A stretch of 64,000 nt of DNA from Chitinophagaceae bacterium (GCA_016715365.1 JADKAM010000010.1:62001-126000); one strand, 5' to 3'; counted from the stretch's first letter, positions 36,199 to 45,559 are shown. Made by a program: numbers and translations. The notes: generated by a model from the letters alone, not told the origin.

Positions 36199-36272
36199 AT
36201 CGCAGAGAAAAAGAGATAAGGAGTTGCGCAGAGATACGCAGCGTCGTCTCAGCTTCTCCTTTTCTCAGCGAT
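36199..36272. repeat. Palindromic repeat overlapping the permease 3' end
   Basis: Arms ATCGCAGAGAAAA (from 36199) and TTTTCTCAGCGAT (to 36272) frame about 45 bp of related GCAGAGA/GTCTCAGC units. The right arm supplies the last codons of the permease gene (Asp, Arg and stop at 36265-36272), so the repeat reaches into the coding sequence. Confidence 0.7.
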
Positions 36273-37713
36273 CAGATTTTTTCATCAACAATAAATATAC
36301 AAAACCACTTACAATAAACCCAACAAACCAGGCATAATGATACAGGTCAGATATCCAAACCGGGAATGCAGTTGCCGAAACCAATTTTACCTGCAATAAA
36401 AAACCGGGAATGTTTGGAACGATGCCAACCAATAAAGCAATAATTGCCGCAACATTGAATCCTTTGCTAAATCCATATCGTCCTTTATGCTGGTATAATT
36501 CATCTACCTGCAATTGCTGTTTACGTATAAAATAATAATCAGCGATCATAATACCTCCAACCGGGCCAAGCAGACTTGAGTATGCAATAAGCCAGGTAAA
36601 AATATATCCATTGGGATCTGCAATTAATTTCCAGGGAAAGATTAAAATACCAATAACACCGGTGATGTATCCGCCGGTTCTGAAATTTATTTTTTTAGGC
36701 GAAAGGTTTGCAAAATCATTGGCCGGACTAACAATATTGGCAGCAATATTTGTTGCTAAAGTTGAAATGGCAACAGCGACCATTGCAATACTTACCAATA
36801 ATTTATTTTCGAATTTACCGGCCAGTACAACCGGGTCCCAGATACTTTCACCATAAATAATAAATGTGGCTGAAGTAACTACTACGCCAATGAATGCAAA
36901 CAAAGTCATGGATGGAGGTAAGCCAATTATTTGTCCGTTGATTTGCGCTTTTTGATTTTTTGCATAGCGTGTAAAATCCGGTATGTTTAAAGACAGCGTT
37001 GCCCAAAAACCGACCATGCCTGTTAATGCAGGAAAGAAGTACGCCCAAAATGCAGGGCCGGATAATTTTGATGGCTGCGATAGTATTGGCCCCAAACCAT
37101 GACCTGCATTGATTGCCCAGAATAATAATGCCAGTGCAGCCAGTGGTAAAAAAAATGCTTTAAAGACCAGTAATTTTTTGATGCTTTCCACACCTAAATA
37201 AACTACCCACATATTCAACAACCAGAAAATAAAAAAACAAATAGCCGGGCCGGTTTGTAAACCAAATAAATCAGGAAATATTTGTGGCAAAGTTGCCAAC
37301 GATGGTACCCACAATTTCATCATCTGGTAAATGGCAAAGCCACCGATCCAGGTTTGAATACCAAACCAGCCGCATGCAACAATTGCCCTGAGCAACGCAG
37401 GAATATTTGCACCCTTGGTTCCAAAACTTGCTCTTGCAAAAACAGGAAATGGAATTCCATATTTAGCGCCTGCGTGGCCATTCAATATCATCGGAATTAA
37501 TACAACTGTGTTGCCAATAAAAATCGTGAGGATAGATTGCCACCAGTTCATCCCTCCTTCAATTAGTGAACTTGCCAGCATGTATGTAGGAATACAGAGG
37601 CTCATGCTTATCCACAACGCTGCATAGTTCCAGGTACCCCAGGTACGCTTGTTTTGCGGGATGGGTGCAAGGTCTTTGTTGTAAAGTGAAGTTTCGTGGT
37701 TAGTTTCTGTCAT
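36265..37713 (-). CDS. NCS1 family nucleobase:cation symporter
   Basis: A 482-residue inner-membrane transporter with about twelve helices. NCS1 marks are the N-terminal QNKRTWGTWNYAALWISMS, IGNTVVLIPMILNGHAGAKYG, IPFPVFARASFGTKGANIPALLRAIVACGWFG and the later SLNIPDFTRYAK. Relatives carry uracil, allantoin, cytosine or hydantoins with sodium or protons. Placement between dihydropyrimidinase and the aminotransferase suggests uracil or thymine uptake for the pathway. The last codons are formed by a palindromic repeat. Confidence 0.9.
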   Translation of the reverse strand: MTETNHETSLYNKDLAPIPQNKRTWGTWNYAALWISMSLCIPTYMLASSLIEGGMNWWQSILTIFIGNTVVLIPMILNGHAGAKYGIPFPVFARASFGTKGANIPALLRAIVACGWFGIQTWIGGFAIYQMMKLWVPSLATLPQIFPDLFGLQTGPAICFFIFWLLNMWVVYLGVESIKKLLVFKAFFLPLAALALLFWAINAGHGLGPILSQPSKLSGPAFWAYFFPALTGMVGFWATLSLNIPDFTRYAKNQKAQINGQIIGLPPSMTLFAFIGVVVTSATFIIYGESIWDPVVLAGKFENKLLVSIAMVAVAISTLATNIAANIVSPANDFANLSPKKINFRTGGYITGVIGILIFPWKLIADPNGYIFTWLIAYSSLLGPVGGIMIADYYFIRKQQLQVDELYQHKGRYGFSKGFNVAAIIALLVGIVPNIPGFLLQVKLVSATAFPVWISDLYHYAWFVGFIVSGFVYLLLMKKSDR

Positions 37714-37716
37714 ACG

Positions 37717-37773
37717 TATAATTATGAATTCGGAATTATGAATGGTTTAACCGTCATTCATAATTCATCGATC
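37717..37773. repeat. AT-rich palindrome (ATTATGAATT units)
   Basis: ATTATGAATTCGGAATTATGAATGG pairs with CATTCATAATTCAT across an 11-bp centre. It is the same type as the element at 6897-6981, here filling the gap between permease and aminotransferase. Confidence 0.65.
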
Positions 37774-37778
37774 AAATT

Positions 37779-39122
37779 CTACATTACATTTTCGTCTGCA
37801 ATTTTTATCGCTTCACTGATTATTGCCAATCCTTCATCAATCTGTTCTTTGGTTACACAAAGTGGTGGTGCTACAAAAACATAGCTCCATCTAACAAAAG
37901 TGTATAACCCAAGCTCTTTTAATTTAGCTGCCACTTTATTCATCACTACCATTTCATCAGGCTTTGCATTAAAGGGTGCCATCGGTTCTTTGGTGGTTCT
38001 GTTCTTCACCAATTCAATGCAGCCGAGCAAACCAGTATTTCTAAAATCCCCAATGGAAGGGTGTTTTTGTTTCAACAACTCAACCTGTTCCTCCATATAT
38101 TTTCCCATGGTTACTGTGTTTTCAATCAGGCCGTCATCTTCATAAATTTTTAAAGTTGCCAAAGCTGCGGCACAACTAACCGGGTGAGCTGAATAAGTTA
38201 AGCCCAGCGCCAAAACATTGTCATCGTATTTTGCAGCGATCTTGTCAGATACCATCAAACAACCAAAAGGTAAATACCCACAGGTTAATCCCTTCGCCAT
38301 GCAGATCATATCCGGCACTATATCATGGTTTTGAAAACCAAACCATTTACCCGTGCGGCCAAAGCCACTCATCACTTCATCCATAATTAATAAGATGCCG
38401 TGCTTATCACAGATTTCTCTTACTGCTTTTAGATAACCTTTTGGATATTGCAAACAACCCGATGAACCGGATTCTCCCTCCAGCAAAATAGCTGCAATAT
38501 TTCCCGGCGCTTCATAAGCGATCATTCTTTCCAATTGTGCAACCGATTCTTTCAGCATATTTTCTTCGCCATATTCCCAGCGGTATAAATAAGGAAGATC
38601 GAAATGAATAAAGTTTGGCGCCTGTTGTGTATCCACTGCAATCCTGCGTGGATCGCCACTGGCGCTGATGGCGCCAATAGATGCACCATGATAAGACTGA
38701 TAACGGCTTAAAATTTTATGTCGGCCTGTATATAACCTTGCCAGCTTAATTGCATTTTCAATAGAGGTGGCACCACATAAAGTAAAGAATGCTTTGTTCA
38801 GATCACCGGGACAAATTTCAGCAAGTTTCTTTCCCAACTCACCACGCACTTTGGTAACACAGCTGGGTGTAACATAACTTACTTCCTGCATTTGCTTAAC
38901 TACCGCTTCGGTAATTCGTTGGTCTCCATGGCCTATGTTTACATTCATCAGTCCTGATGAAAAATCAATGATGCGGTTTTCATCATAATCATAGAGATAA
39001 ACACCTTCGGCATGTTTAACTGCAATGGGTGTGATGCCTTTTTGTTTGCTCCAGGAAAATAAAGTGTAGTCCAGGTTATTCTGAACTATTTCTGTTGATT
39101 CTGAAACTGTTTTAGTATTCAT
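37779..39122 (-). CDS. Class III aminotransferase (beta-alanine:pyruvate/oxoglutarate type)
   Basis: A 447-residue PLP enzyme of the omega-aminotransferase group. The PLP lysine is K277 in DMICMAKGLTCGYLPFG, and the cofactor-binding Asp is in LLIMDEVMSGFGRTGKW. SSGLMNVNIGHGDQRITEAV and SYHGASIGAISASGDPRR also match the family. In this operon it would convert beta-alanine to malonate semialdehyde. Assigning beta-alanine rather than taurine or GABA as donor rests on the neighbours. A possible 31-residue ORF and the dehydrogenase lie upstream. Confidence 0.9.
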   Translation of the reverse strand: MNTKTVSESTEIVQNNLDYTLFSWSKQKGITPIAVKHAEGVYLYDYDENRIIDFSSGLMNVNIGHGDQRITEAVVKQMQEVSYVTPSCVTKVRGELGKKLAEICPGDLNKAFFTLCGATSIENAIKLARLYTGRHKILSRYQSYHGASIGAISASGDPRRIAVDTQQAPNFIHFDLPYLYRWEYGEENMLKESVAQLERMIAYEAPGNIAAILLEGESGSSGCLQYPKGYLKAVREICDKHGILLIMDEVMSGFGRTGKWFGFQNHDIVPDMICMAKGLTCGYLPFGCLMVSDKIAAKYDDNVLALGLTYSAHPVSCAAALATLKIYEDDGLIENTVTMGKYMEEQVELLKQKHPSIGDFRNTGLLGCIELVKNRTTKEPMAPFNAKPDEMVVMNKVAAKLKELGLYTFVRWSYVFVAPPLCVTKEQIDEGLAIISEAIKIADENVM

Positions 39123-39125
39123 AAG

Positions 39126-39221
39126 TCATTTCTTTTTTTTAGTCAAATAAATAACAAGAAAGATTATTCCAGCCACTAATAGGACAGTTCCTGCAATATC
39201 TTCAAGTACATGTATACTCAC
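39126..39221 (-). CDS. Possible 31-residue single-helix membrane peptide
   Basis: In the 144-bp gap between the dehydrogenase and the aminotransferase, a frame with a GTG start at 39221 codes for SIHVLEDIAG, then a hydrophobic helix TVLLVAGIIFLVIYL, then TKKKK. The helix followed by a positive cluster is the layout of small inner-membrane peptides. An upstream stop in frame lies about 30 bp before. No strong ribosome-binding site is seen. Confidence 0.3.
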   Translation of the reverse strand: MSIHVLEDIAGTVLLVAGIIFLVIYLTKKKK

Positions 39222-39266
39222 TAAGGAAAAATTTATATTGAATAATTATTTTTGGAATGTTTGAAT

Positions 39267-40724
39267 TTAACTCATCCAATTCACCCCAGCCTCTGCATTC
39301 CACTTCGTTGTACTCTTCTTCAATTTTGTCCAGAATTCAATTGAGCTTTTGCCTGTAATATCCCCCACACCAAATTTACTTTCATTCCATCCCCCAAAAC
39401 TAAATGGCTCACGTGGCACAGGTACCCCCACATTAACGCCGATCATTCCGGCACTTGCATGGTCAATGATATAACGGGCCATAGCACCATTTTGCGTAAA
39501 CACGCTGGCTGCATTGCCATAAGGATTTGCATTTTCAATCGCCAGTGCTTCATCAACCGTTTTGGTACGCATGATGGAAATAACCGGACCAAAAATTTCT
39601 TCTGTAGCAACACTCATTTGTGGTGTTACAAAATCAATAACCGTAGGACCAACATAAGTTCCGTTTTCTTTACCGGCAACTTTTGCATTGCGGCCATCCA
39701 CTAAAATTTTAGCGCCGTCTCTTTCTGCTTCGCCGATATATCGTTCAATTCTTTCTTTGCTTTCTTTATTTATAACTGCACCAAGATTTTCTCCCGGAAT
39801 AATTTTTCTTGCTTCTTCACAAATTTGATCAATGATGGCATCTACATTGCCCACACCGATCATGGCACTGGCAGCCATACAACGCTGTCCTGCACAGCCG
39901 CTCATGCTGGCGGCAACATTTAGCGCCGTCATGCCGGGTATGGCATCAGGCAACACCATTAAATGATTTTTTGCGCCGCCCAAAGCCAGGCATCTTTTAT
40001 AATTTGATGTGGCACGTTGATAAACAATTTTGGCAACTTTTGTTGAACCTACAAAAGAAACAGCTTCAATTTTTGGATGATCGCAAATGGCATTTACAAT
40101 GTCAACATCGCCATGTACCACATTAAAAACGCCATCGGGCAGGCCGGCTTCTTTTAATAATTCCGCCAAACGTCCGCAACTCAATGGGACCTTTTCTGAA
40201 GGTTTCATGATCATGCAATTGCCCAGTGCTATGGCATTGGGTAATGTCCAGTTGGGAACCATGCTCGGAAAATTAAAAGGAACGATGGAAGCAACCACAC
40301 CTAATGCAACATGCTCTGTTCTGCACTCTACTCCACGGCTTACTTCCAGTAATTCGCCGGTAACCAGTTGTGGTAAAGATGTTGCGAACTCGGTAAGCTC
40401 AATACACTTTTCAATTTCGGCAACTGACTCACCATAAGTTTTTCCATTTTCTTCGCTGCACAATTCAGCCAGTTCTTTTAAATTTTTCTCCAATAATGTT
40501 TTATAGCGAAAGAAAACCTGTACTCTTTCCTTAATAGGTGTTTTGCTCCAGGCAGGAAATGCTGCCGCAGCTGCTTTCACTGCATCATCCAGTTCTTTTG
40601 CTGATGACATGGGAACTGTTGATAATAATGTACCATCCAGCGGGGATATTACATCCATTGTTATTTGGGTTTGCGGAGCTACAAATTTTCCGTTGATGAA
40701 ATTTTGTATTGGATTATATTTCAT
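39267..40724 (-). CDS. mmsA: CoA-acylating (methyl)malonate-semialdehyde dehydrogenase
   Basis: The enzyme oxidises malonate or methylmalonate semialdehyde with CoA and NAD, giving acetyl-CoA or propionyl-CoA with CO2. It is the last step of uracil (or thymine) catabolism. The start is set at 40724 (MKYNPIQNFINGKFV), giving 485 residues; a start 18 bp upstream is possible. The catalytic cysteine is C282 in CAGQRCMAASAMIG. The family-specific SIVPFNFPSMVPNWTLPNAI, SFVGSTKVAKIVYQRA and PREPFSFGGWNESKFG are present. It is the first gene of the minus-strand operon; its promoter should lie in 40725-40790. Confidence 0.94.
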   Translation of the reverse strand: MKYNPIQNFINGKFVAPQTQITMDVISPLDGTLLSTVPMSSAKELDDAVKAAAAAFPAWSKTPIKERVQVFFRYKTLLEKNLKELAELCSEENGKTYGESVAEIEKCIELTEFATSLPQLVTGELLEVSRGVECRTEHVALGVVASIVPFNFPSMVPNWTLPNAIALGNCMIMKPSEKVPLSCGRLAELLKEAGLPDGVFNVVHGDVDIVNAICDHPKIEAVSFVGSTKVAKIVYQRATSNYKRCLALGGAKNHLMVLPDAIPGMTALNVAASMSGCAGQRCMAASAMIGVGNVDAIIDQICEEARKIIPGENLGAVINKESKERIERYIGEAERDGAKILVDGRNAKVAGKENGTYVGPTVIDFVTPQMSVATEEIFGPVISIMRTKTVDEALAIENANPYGNAASVFTQNGAMARYIIDHASAGMIGVNVGVPVPREPFSFGGWNESKFGVGDITGKSSIEFWTKLKKSTTKWNAEAGVNWMS

Positions 40725-40793
40725 ATATGAGTTATTAAGCAATTTTATAAAAGCGCTTTCTTAAAATTAGTGATTTTATCAAGAATCAATAGA

Positions 40794-40822
40794 ATAAAAA
40801 AACCTTCGAATAAAACGAAGGT
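40794..40822 (-). terminator. Rho-independent terminator ahead of the pyrimidine operon
   Basis: On the minus strand, ACCTTCG and CGAAGGT (40802-40808 and 40816-40822) form a stem followed by a run of T (plus-strand A run at 40794-40801). It lies downstream of the amidohydrolase stop at 40892 and separates that island from the pyrimidine operon. Confidence 0.75.
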
Positions 40823-40891
40823 CTAAACATTTTTATCATGCTTATCAAAAATCATTAACACTGTAAAATTATATTTTTCAACCAGGGTCTT

Positions 40892-42337
40892 CTAGTTAAA
40901 TCCAACTTTCCCTTTTACCGATTCAAACAATTTTTTTGAATTATATCCTATCCCGTTTTTAAAAACATACTGTACTTTTCGCAGGTCGCTGATATTTTTT
41001 GAAGGGTCGCCGTCAATAATCAATAAGTCAGCAGCTTTACCTGCTTCAATCGTTCCAATGGATTTATCAAAACCTAAGGCAATACTGCCATTCATTGTTG
41101 CAATTTTTATTGCTTCCAAAGCTGTAAAGCCATCTGCTTCTACCAGTAATTCTATTGCCCGCCAGTTACCATAACCGGCTAATGTGCCGCCATTACCTGT
41201 GGGGTCGGTACCAACAGAAAGCAGGCCTCCCATGTCGTAAAACATTTTTTCCATTTTACTGGTATTGGTAAATGCTTTGTCGTATACCGTTGGGCCTTTG
41301 GCCGATTTGATAGCAGCAAGTCTTTGTAAATAAAAATCCCTGGTATCGGGCGACATCGCCTGTAGTGCTTCCTGGTTGGGCTGCGGCTGCGTAGTTGTAT
41401 TTCCTTCAAACACAGCTAAGGATGAAGTGATACTCATTTTTTTATCAATCAAAAACCGGATGAATTGTTTTACACTGTCACTGTTAATATCCAGTTCACT
41501 CAATGCTTTATATGAACTACCGGCAGCAGGCGGTTCATTTTCTTTTTTCCCGGCCGCAAAATCGGAGCTGGCCATAAACCCATGTTCCAGGTTATCCATA
41601 CCTAAAGCAGCGGCTTCTTTGTATGTAACCATATCCAGGTGGCCAGTGATCTTCAACTGCCTTTTATGCGCTGCATCAATAGCTGCTTTTAATGTTGGTT
41701 GATCTACCCCCATGTATGCTTTAAAAGAAGTGAAGCCCTGGTCGGCCCAATGGTTTACAAAAGCGGCTGCTTCGGCCGGTGTTTTATTTTCTTTCATTTG
41801 CGGAAAACGGGTCGACTTTCCTTCAATGTACGGAGCCGTCAATTCCATATTGGGGCCGGGTAATACACCCAGGTCTATATCTTTTTTTATACGGATATCT
41901 GAGTAGGGTTCAACGCTGCCACAGGTTCTGATAGTGGTAGCACCTGCGGCCAGGTAAAGCCGGGGAAAGCTAAATGGCAATTGTTTTAAATGCAGGTAAC
42001 GGGTAGATATATCAGGGGCAGAAATGTACATGTGTTCATGCAGCATCACCAGGCCGGGCATCAAAGTTTTGCCGTTTAAGTCAATGATGTTGGCACCCTG
42101 TGGTGTAACCGCTTTTGCATCATCACCCACCCAGTCAATTTTACCATGGCTGATGATGACAGTTTGATGAGGTTTGGCGGCATTGCCTTTGCCATCTATC
42201 AGTAACACATTTTTAAAAACAGTTACCGGCTGGTTGTATTCAATATATTTTTTTGTTTCATCGCTGAATTTTATCTGCGAAAAAGCAGGTGCAGCTAAAA
42301 AACAGGTAACGGTTAAAAAGAGCAATGTTTTTTTCAT
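40892..42337 (-). CDS. Secreted amidohydrolase (imidazolonepropionase/prolidase-like)
   Basis: A 481-residue exported metal-dependent hydrolase with signal peptide (MKKTLLFLTVTCFLAAPAFS). Metal ligands of the amidohydrolase superfamily are visible: HEH in PGLVMLHEHMY, a Lys in FTSFKAYMG, His in ITGHLDM and NLEHGFM, and Asp in LSVGTDPTGNGG. The small composite beta domain is split between termini (ISHGKIDWVGDD and GKAADLLIIDGDPSKNISD). Many relatives act on dipeptides or cyclic amides. As the last gene of an island with peptidases, a peptide-derived substrate is plausible. Confidence 0.8.
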   Translation of the reverse strand: MKKTLLFLTVTCFLAAPAFSQIKFSDETKKYIEYNQPVTVFKNVLLIDGKGNAAKPHQTVIISHGKIDWVGDDAKAVTPQGANIIDLNGKTLMPGLVMLHEHMYISAPDISTRYLHLKQLPFSFPRLYLAAGATTIRTCGSVEPYSDIRIKKDIDLGVLPGPNMELTAPYIEGKSTRFPQMKENKTPAEAAAFVNHWADQGFTSFKAYMGVDQPTLKAAIDAAHKRQLKITGHLDMVTYKEAAALGMDNLEHGFMASSDFAAGKKENEPPAAGSSYKALSELDINSDSVKQFIRFLIDKKMSITSSLAVFEGNTTTQPQPNQEALQAMSPDTRDFYLQRLAAIKSAKGPTVYDKAFTNTSKMEKMFYDMGGLLSVGTDPTGNGGTLAGYGNWRAIELLVEADGFTALEAIKIATMNGSIALGFDKSIGTIEAGKAADLLIIDGDPSKNISDLRKVQYVFKNGIGYNSKKLFESVKGKVGFN

Positions 42338-42381
42338 GATTGTTTATTGAATAATTTAGGAAATTATACAGCTGTTGATTT

Positions 42382-42831
42382 TTAACTTCGTTTGATCAAT
42401 GTTGAATGCAGGTGTTTTACCTTCCACTGTTTTTTTATTTTAACCAGCACAACTGATTCCAGCCACTGCAGCGTTACGGGTTTGTCATCTTTTGTTATTA
42501 CCGATTGCAAACGATAATTTACCAATGCCATATTTTTATCTGTTGTAGTATTGATGAAATCAAAACTGTTTGTACGTTTAAAATTGGCTGATTGGCTTAG
42601 TGTAATGGCTCTGTGTATCAGTGTATCCATAGTCCATACCTGGCCATACTCGTACAGGGTTATATCCGCTGTGCTATGGGCTTTCAGGCTCACCGAATCC
42701 CGGTTGGATAAAGCGTCAAAAAACCTGATGACCGTTTGTTGTACTTCCTGCTGATTGGTTGTTGGTGACTGCTGCGCCATTAACACAGATGAAAACAGAA
42801 ATGCAATCAGCAATAGCGTTATTTTTTTCAT
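42382..42831 (-). CDS. Secreted NTF2-like (SnoaL/DUF4440-type) protein
   Basis: A 149-residue exported protein with signal peptide ending SSVLMAQ. The mature part has the pattern of the NTF2-like cone fold: helix QQTVIRFFDALSNRDSVSLKAH, ITLYEYGQVWTMDTLIHR, then beta strands FDFINTTTDKNMALVNYRLQSVI, VTLQWLESVVLVKIKKQWKVKHLHSTLIK. Members bind small molecules or act as isomerases or hydrolases, but most are uncharacterised. It is one of at least three such proteins in this island. Confidence 0.75.
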   Translation of the reverse strand: MKKITLLLIAFLFSSVLMAQQSPTTNQQEVQQTVIRFFDALSNRDSVSLKAHSTADITLYEYGQVWTMDTLIHRAITLSQSANFKRTNSFDFINTTTDKNMALVNYRLQSVITKDDKPVTLQWLESVVLVKIKKQWKVKHLHSTLIKRS

Positions 42832-42856
42832 TTGCTTTTTCTTTGATAATAAAACT

Positions 42857-44041
42857 TTACAAATAACTCAGCCATTTTTTTTCTGGATGACTGCTCTTGT
42901 AGATATCATACCATTTACATAGCGGGTACAATGCAATTACTACAGTTATCCAGATGGCATAAGCTACCGCAAGGCTATACCCTTCGCCGGGTGCTACAAA
43001 TTTCCAGGGCATGCCCGGTGCTCCTTTCAATCCTTCGGCAACCGTATGACCACGGGATAAGAACAACACAATATTGATGGTGGTAAGCACATAAAAGTGA
43101 ATGATATAATAGAACATGGGCACCCTGCCATAAACAATTAAAATTTTTGAAAACCGGCTTCCGGTTTGTTTTACCAAACCAAGAAAGATCAGTGCAGGGC
43201 CAATAGTGGCGCACATATACAATAACGAAGGCGGATATTTTTGCACATTCATAAAAGATAAAAAAGTATAGAGCGCATTTTTTTGCCCAGACCAATGTAC
43301 TGGATCGCCATAAACATTTGCAAAACGCAGCACTGCAAAAAATGCCAGTAACCCCAAACCTGTCCCTATAAGAATTTTACTTCGTTGGATTGATTCATAA
43401 CTGGTAAACACTTTACCAAAACAATAGCCCAGCATCATTAACCCGGCCCAGGAAAGAAAAGGATAGAATATAAATAAGCTATGTCCGCCCCACAAACTGA
43501 TTGCTCCCTGCCTGTGCAGCAGGTTCCACCAAAAAGGAAATGCACCCTGGTGATTGGCTTCTGCAAAATCGAGGGCATTATGTCCCAACACGATCAGCAA
43601 TCCTGTAATTAAAATAACATAAAATGGCAGCCAGATCATGAGCCCCAGGATAGCCATACTGATACCAATGGCCCAAAGCGTTTGAATAATAAAAACGCTG
43701 AAATAAATATCCCCGGTGGTACCTAATGTTATAATCGTAAGATCAACCAATACCAGCCAAAGTCCACGGGTTATTAAAAAGCGACTGAGTTCCTTTGTTG
43801 TTTTTCTACCGCTTTGTAACCAGGCAGAAGTACCGGACAGGAATAAAAAAATAGGAGCACAGAAATGGGTGACCCAGCGGGTGCAATAAAGAAACGGAGA
43901 AGTAGTAGCAAGATTTAAAGGATCATCTACCAAAGCTGCACTGTGAAAATAATCACGGCTGTGATCCAGCGCCATAATGATCATGATGATGCCCCGAAGG
44001 AGATCGATAGATTCTATGCGGCTTTTTTTTAGTGTTGTCAT
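42857..44041 (-). CDS. Membrane acyltransferase-like protein (DUF1624/HGSNAT type)
   Basis: A 394-residue inner-membrane protein with about ten helices. The opening RIESIDLLRGIIMIIMALDHSRDYFH is the hallmark of the DUF1624 / heparan-alpha-glucosaminide N-acetyltransferase-like family, with the conserved Asp-His pair in ALDHSRD. FCAPIFLFLSGTSAWLQ and RVPMFYYIIHFYVLT are also characteristic. Eukaryotic relatives transfer acetyl groups across a membrane to amino sugars; the bacterial substrate is unknown. It lies within the peptidase island, 30 bp from the M20 gene. Confidence 0.8.
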   Translation of the reverse strand: MTTLKKSRIESIDLLRGIIMIIMALDHSRDYFHSAALVDDPLNLATTSPFLYCTRWVTHFCAPIFLFLSGTSAWLQSGRKTTKELSRFLITRGLWLVLVDLTIITLGTTGDIYFSVFIIQTLWAIGISMAILGLMIWLPFYVILITGLLIVLGHNALDFAEANHQGAFPFWWNLLHRQGAISLWGGHSLFIFYPFLSWAGLMMLGYCFGKVFTSYESIQRSKILIGTGLGLLAFFAVLRFANVYGDPVHWSGQKNALYTFLSFMNVQKYPPSLLYMCATIGPALIFLGLVKQTGSRFSKILIVYGRVPMFYYIIHFYVLTTINIVLFLSRGHTVAEGLKGAPGMPWKFVAPGEGYSLAVAYAIWITVVIALYPLCKWYDIYKSSHPEKKWLSYL

Positions 44042-44071
44042 GGTGGTGACTAGTTGTTTTGGTGCATATTC

Positions 44072-45559
44072 TTATTTATTTTTCAATTTGCTTTCTTCGT
44101 CAGCTACATGTTGTAAATAGTAGCAATACAATAATTGTCCTTTGCGCATGCTTGAAAGCCTGAAAAACTCATTGGCAGCATGCTTTCTTTCGTCTGCCAG
44201 TTGCAGCCCTAATGAATAGGCATAGATTCCCAGTGTTTCGTTTATATCTATCAATGGGCCAATGCTACCTCCATGTCCAGTTTGTAATGGTTGAGTACCG
44301 TATATTGTAAACAAAGCGTCTGATACGTAATGATACGCTTTAGTATCAGCAGGGAATTTCATAGGTCTTGTGTAACCATTACTGAATTTATAAGTTACCC
44401 TTGCCCCTACCGGAAGGTTTTTGTTGATGTGTTTCACAATCAGGTCAATAATTTCTTTCCCCGACTGATTGTTTACTAACCTGCAGGTTATTCTTGCCAT
44501 GGCATTACCGGGAATAATATTTGCATGCCCTTCTGCTGCTGTATAACCGCTTTGCATACCAATTATTTCAAGTGTAGGACGATACCAAATTCTTTCCAAT
44601 GGCGAAAATATTGTGTCGCCTGTTTCTGCTGTTGTGCCCAACACTTTCATATCTCTTGAAGCATCATAAGGTAGTTTTTTTATCATTTCTTTTTCCTGTA
44701 AACTGGCCGGCACTACTTTATCATAAAATCCCTCCACAGCTACATTCCCATCTTTGGTATAAAAGGAAGCAATAACCTGCGATAGTGCCACAGCGGCATT
44801 GGGGGTTTTGCCGCCAAACTGTCCTGAATGTGCATCCGTGTTAGCAGTTTGTATAGTAAATTCTAAAATGGCAGCACCCCGTAAACTCATCAAAATAGAT
44901 GGCGTAGTTTCGCTGTACTGGCTGCCATCGGCATTCAGGGCAAAATCTGCTTTCAATAGATCTTTATTCTTATCAAGAAAACCTTTAAAACTTGGGCTAC
45001 CTTTTTCTTCTTCGCCATCAAAAATAAATTTTACGTTCACCGGTAATTTACCAGCTGTACGCAACATGGTTTCCACGGCCCAGATCGTTATCAGCACACC
45101 ACTTTTATCATCACTGGCTCCACGTCCAAATATTTTTCCATCTGAAATCTTTGGTGAAAAAGGTGGAATCGTCCATTCCGGTTCCTTTACAGGTTGCACA
45201 TCGTAGTGCGCATATATTAAAATGGTGGGTTTGCCGGGTGCTTTATCCCAACAGCCATACACAACAGGGTTTCCTTCAGTTGGTATTGTTTGCGCTGTTG
45301 TAATACCAATGGCTTTTAATTTATGTACGATCCATGCAGCAGCTTTGTCAACATCGGGTTTGTTTGCAGGAATAGAAGATATGCTGGGAATTGAAACCAG
45401 TTCAATAAATTCTTTTAAGTGGGCATCATTGTTGGCATCAATGTATTTTTCATAAGCTGTTTGCGATGATTTTACCTGTTCCCTTTTTTCTTTTTGTGCA
45501 AAAAGCTGCAAAGAAAATACACTTATCAATACAATAGATCCGATACATTTTTTATTCAT
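44072..45559 (-). CDS. Secreted M20 family metallodipeptidase
   Basis: A 495-residue exported dipeptidase (signal peptide ending SLQLFA). It resembles the CNDP/carnosinase branch of family M20. Zinc ligands and catalytic residues are visible: H in ILIYAHYDVQPV, D in GRGASDDKSG, the EE pair in FDGEEEKGS, D in ALNADGSQYSE and H in TGHGGSIGPL. The dimerisation lid (RGAAILEFTIQTANTDAHSGQFGG) is inserted in the middle as usual. It should release amino acids from short peptides in the periplasm. It overlaps the following membrane gene by 4 bp. Confidence 0.9.
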   Translation of the reverse strand: MNKKCIGSIVLISVFSLQLFAQKEKREQVKSSQTAYEKYIDANNDAHLKEFIELVSIPSISSIPANKPDVDKAAAWIVHKLKAIGITTAQTIPTEGNPVVYGCWDKAPGKPTILIYAHYDVQPVKEPEWTIPPFSPKISDGKIFGRGASDDKSGVLITIWAVETMLRTAGKLPVNVKFIFDGEEEKGSPSFKGFLDKNKDLLKADFALNADGSQYSETTPSILMSLRGAAILEFTIQTANTDAHSGQFGGKTPNAAVALSQVIASFYTKDGNVAVEGFYDKVVPASLQEKEMIKKLPYDASRDMKVLGTTAETGDTIFSPLERIWYRPTLEIIGMQSGYTAAEGHANIIPGNAMARITCRLVNNQSGKEIIDLIVKHINKNLPVGARVTYKFSNGYTRPMKFPADTKAYHYVSDALFTIYGTQPLQTGHGGSIGPLIDINETLGIYAYSLGLQLADERKHAANEFFRLSSMRKGQLLYCYYLQHVADEESKLKNK

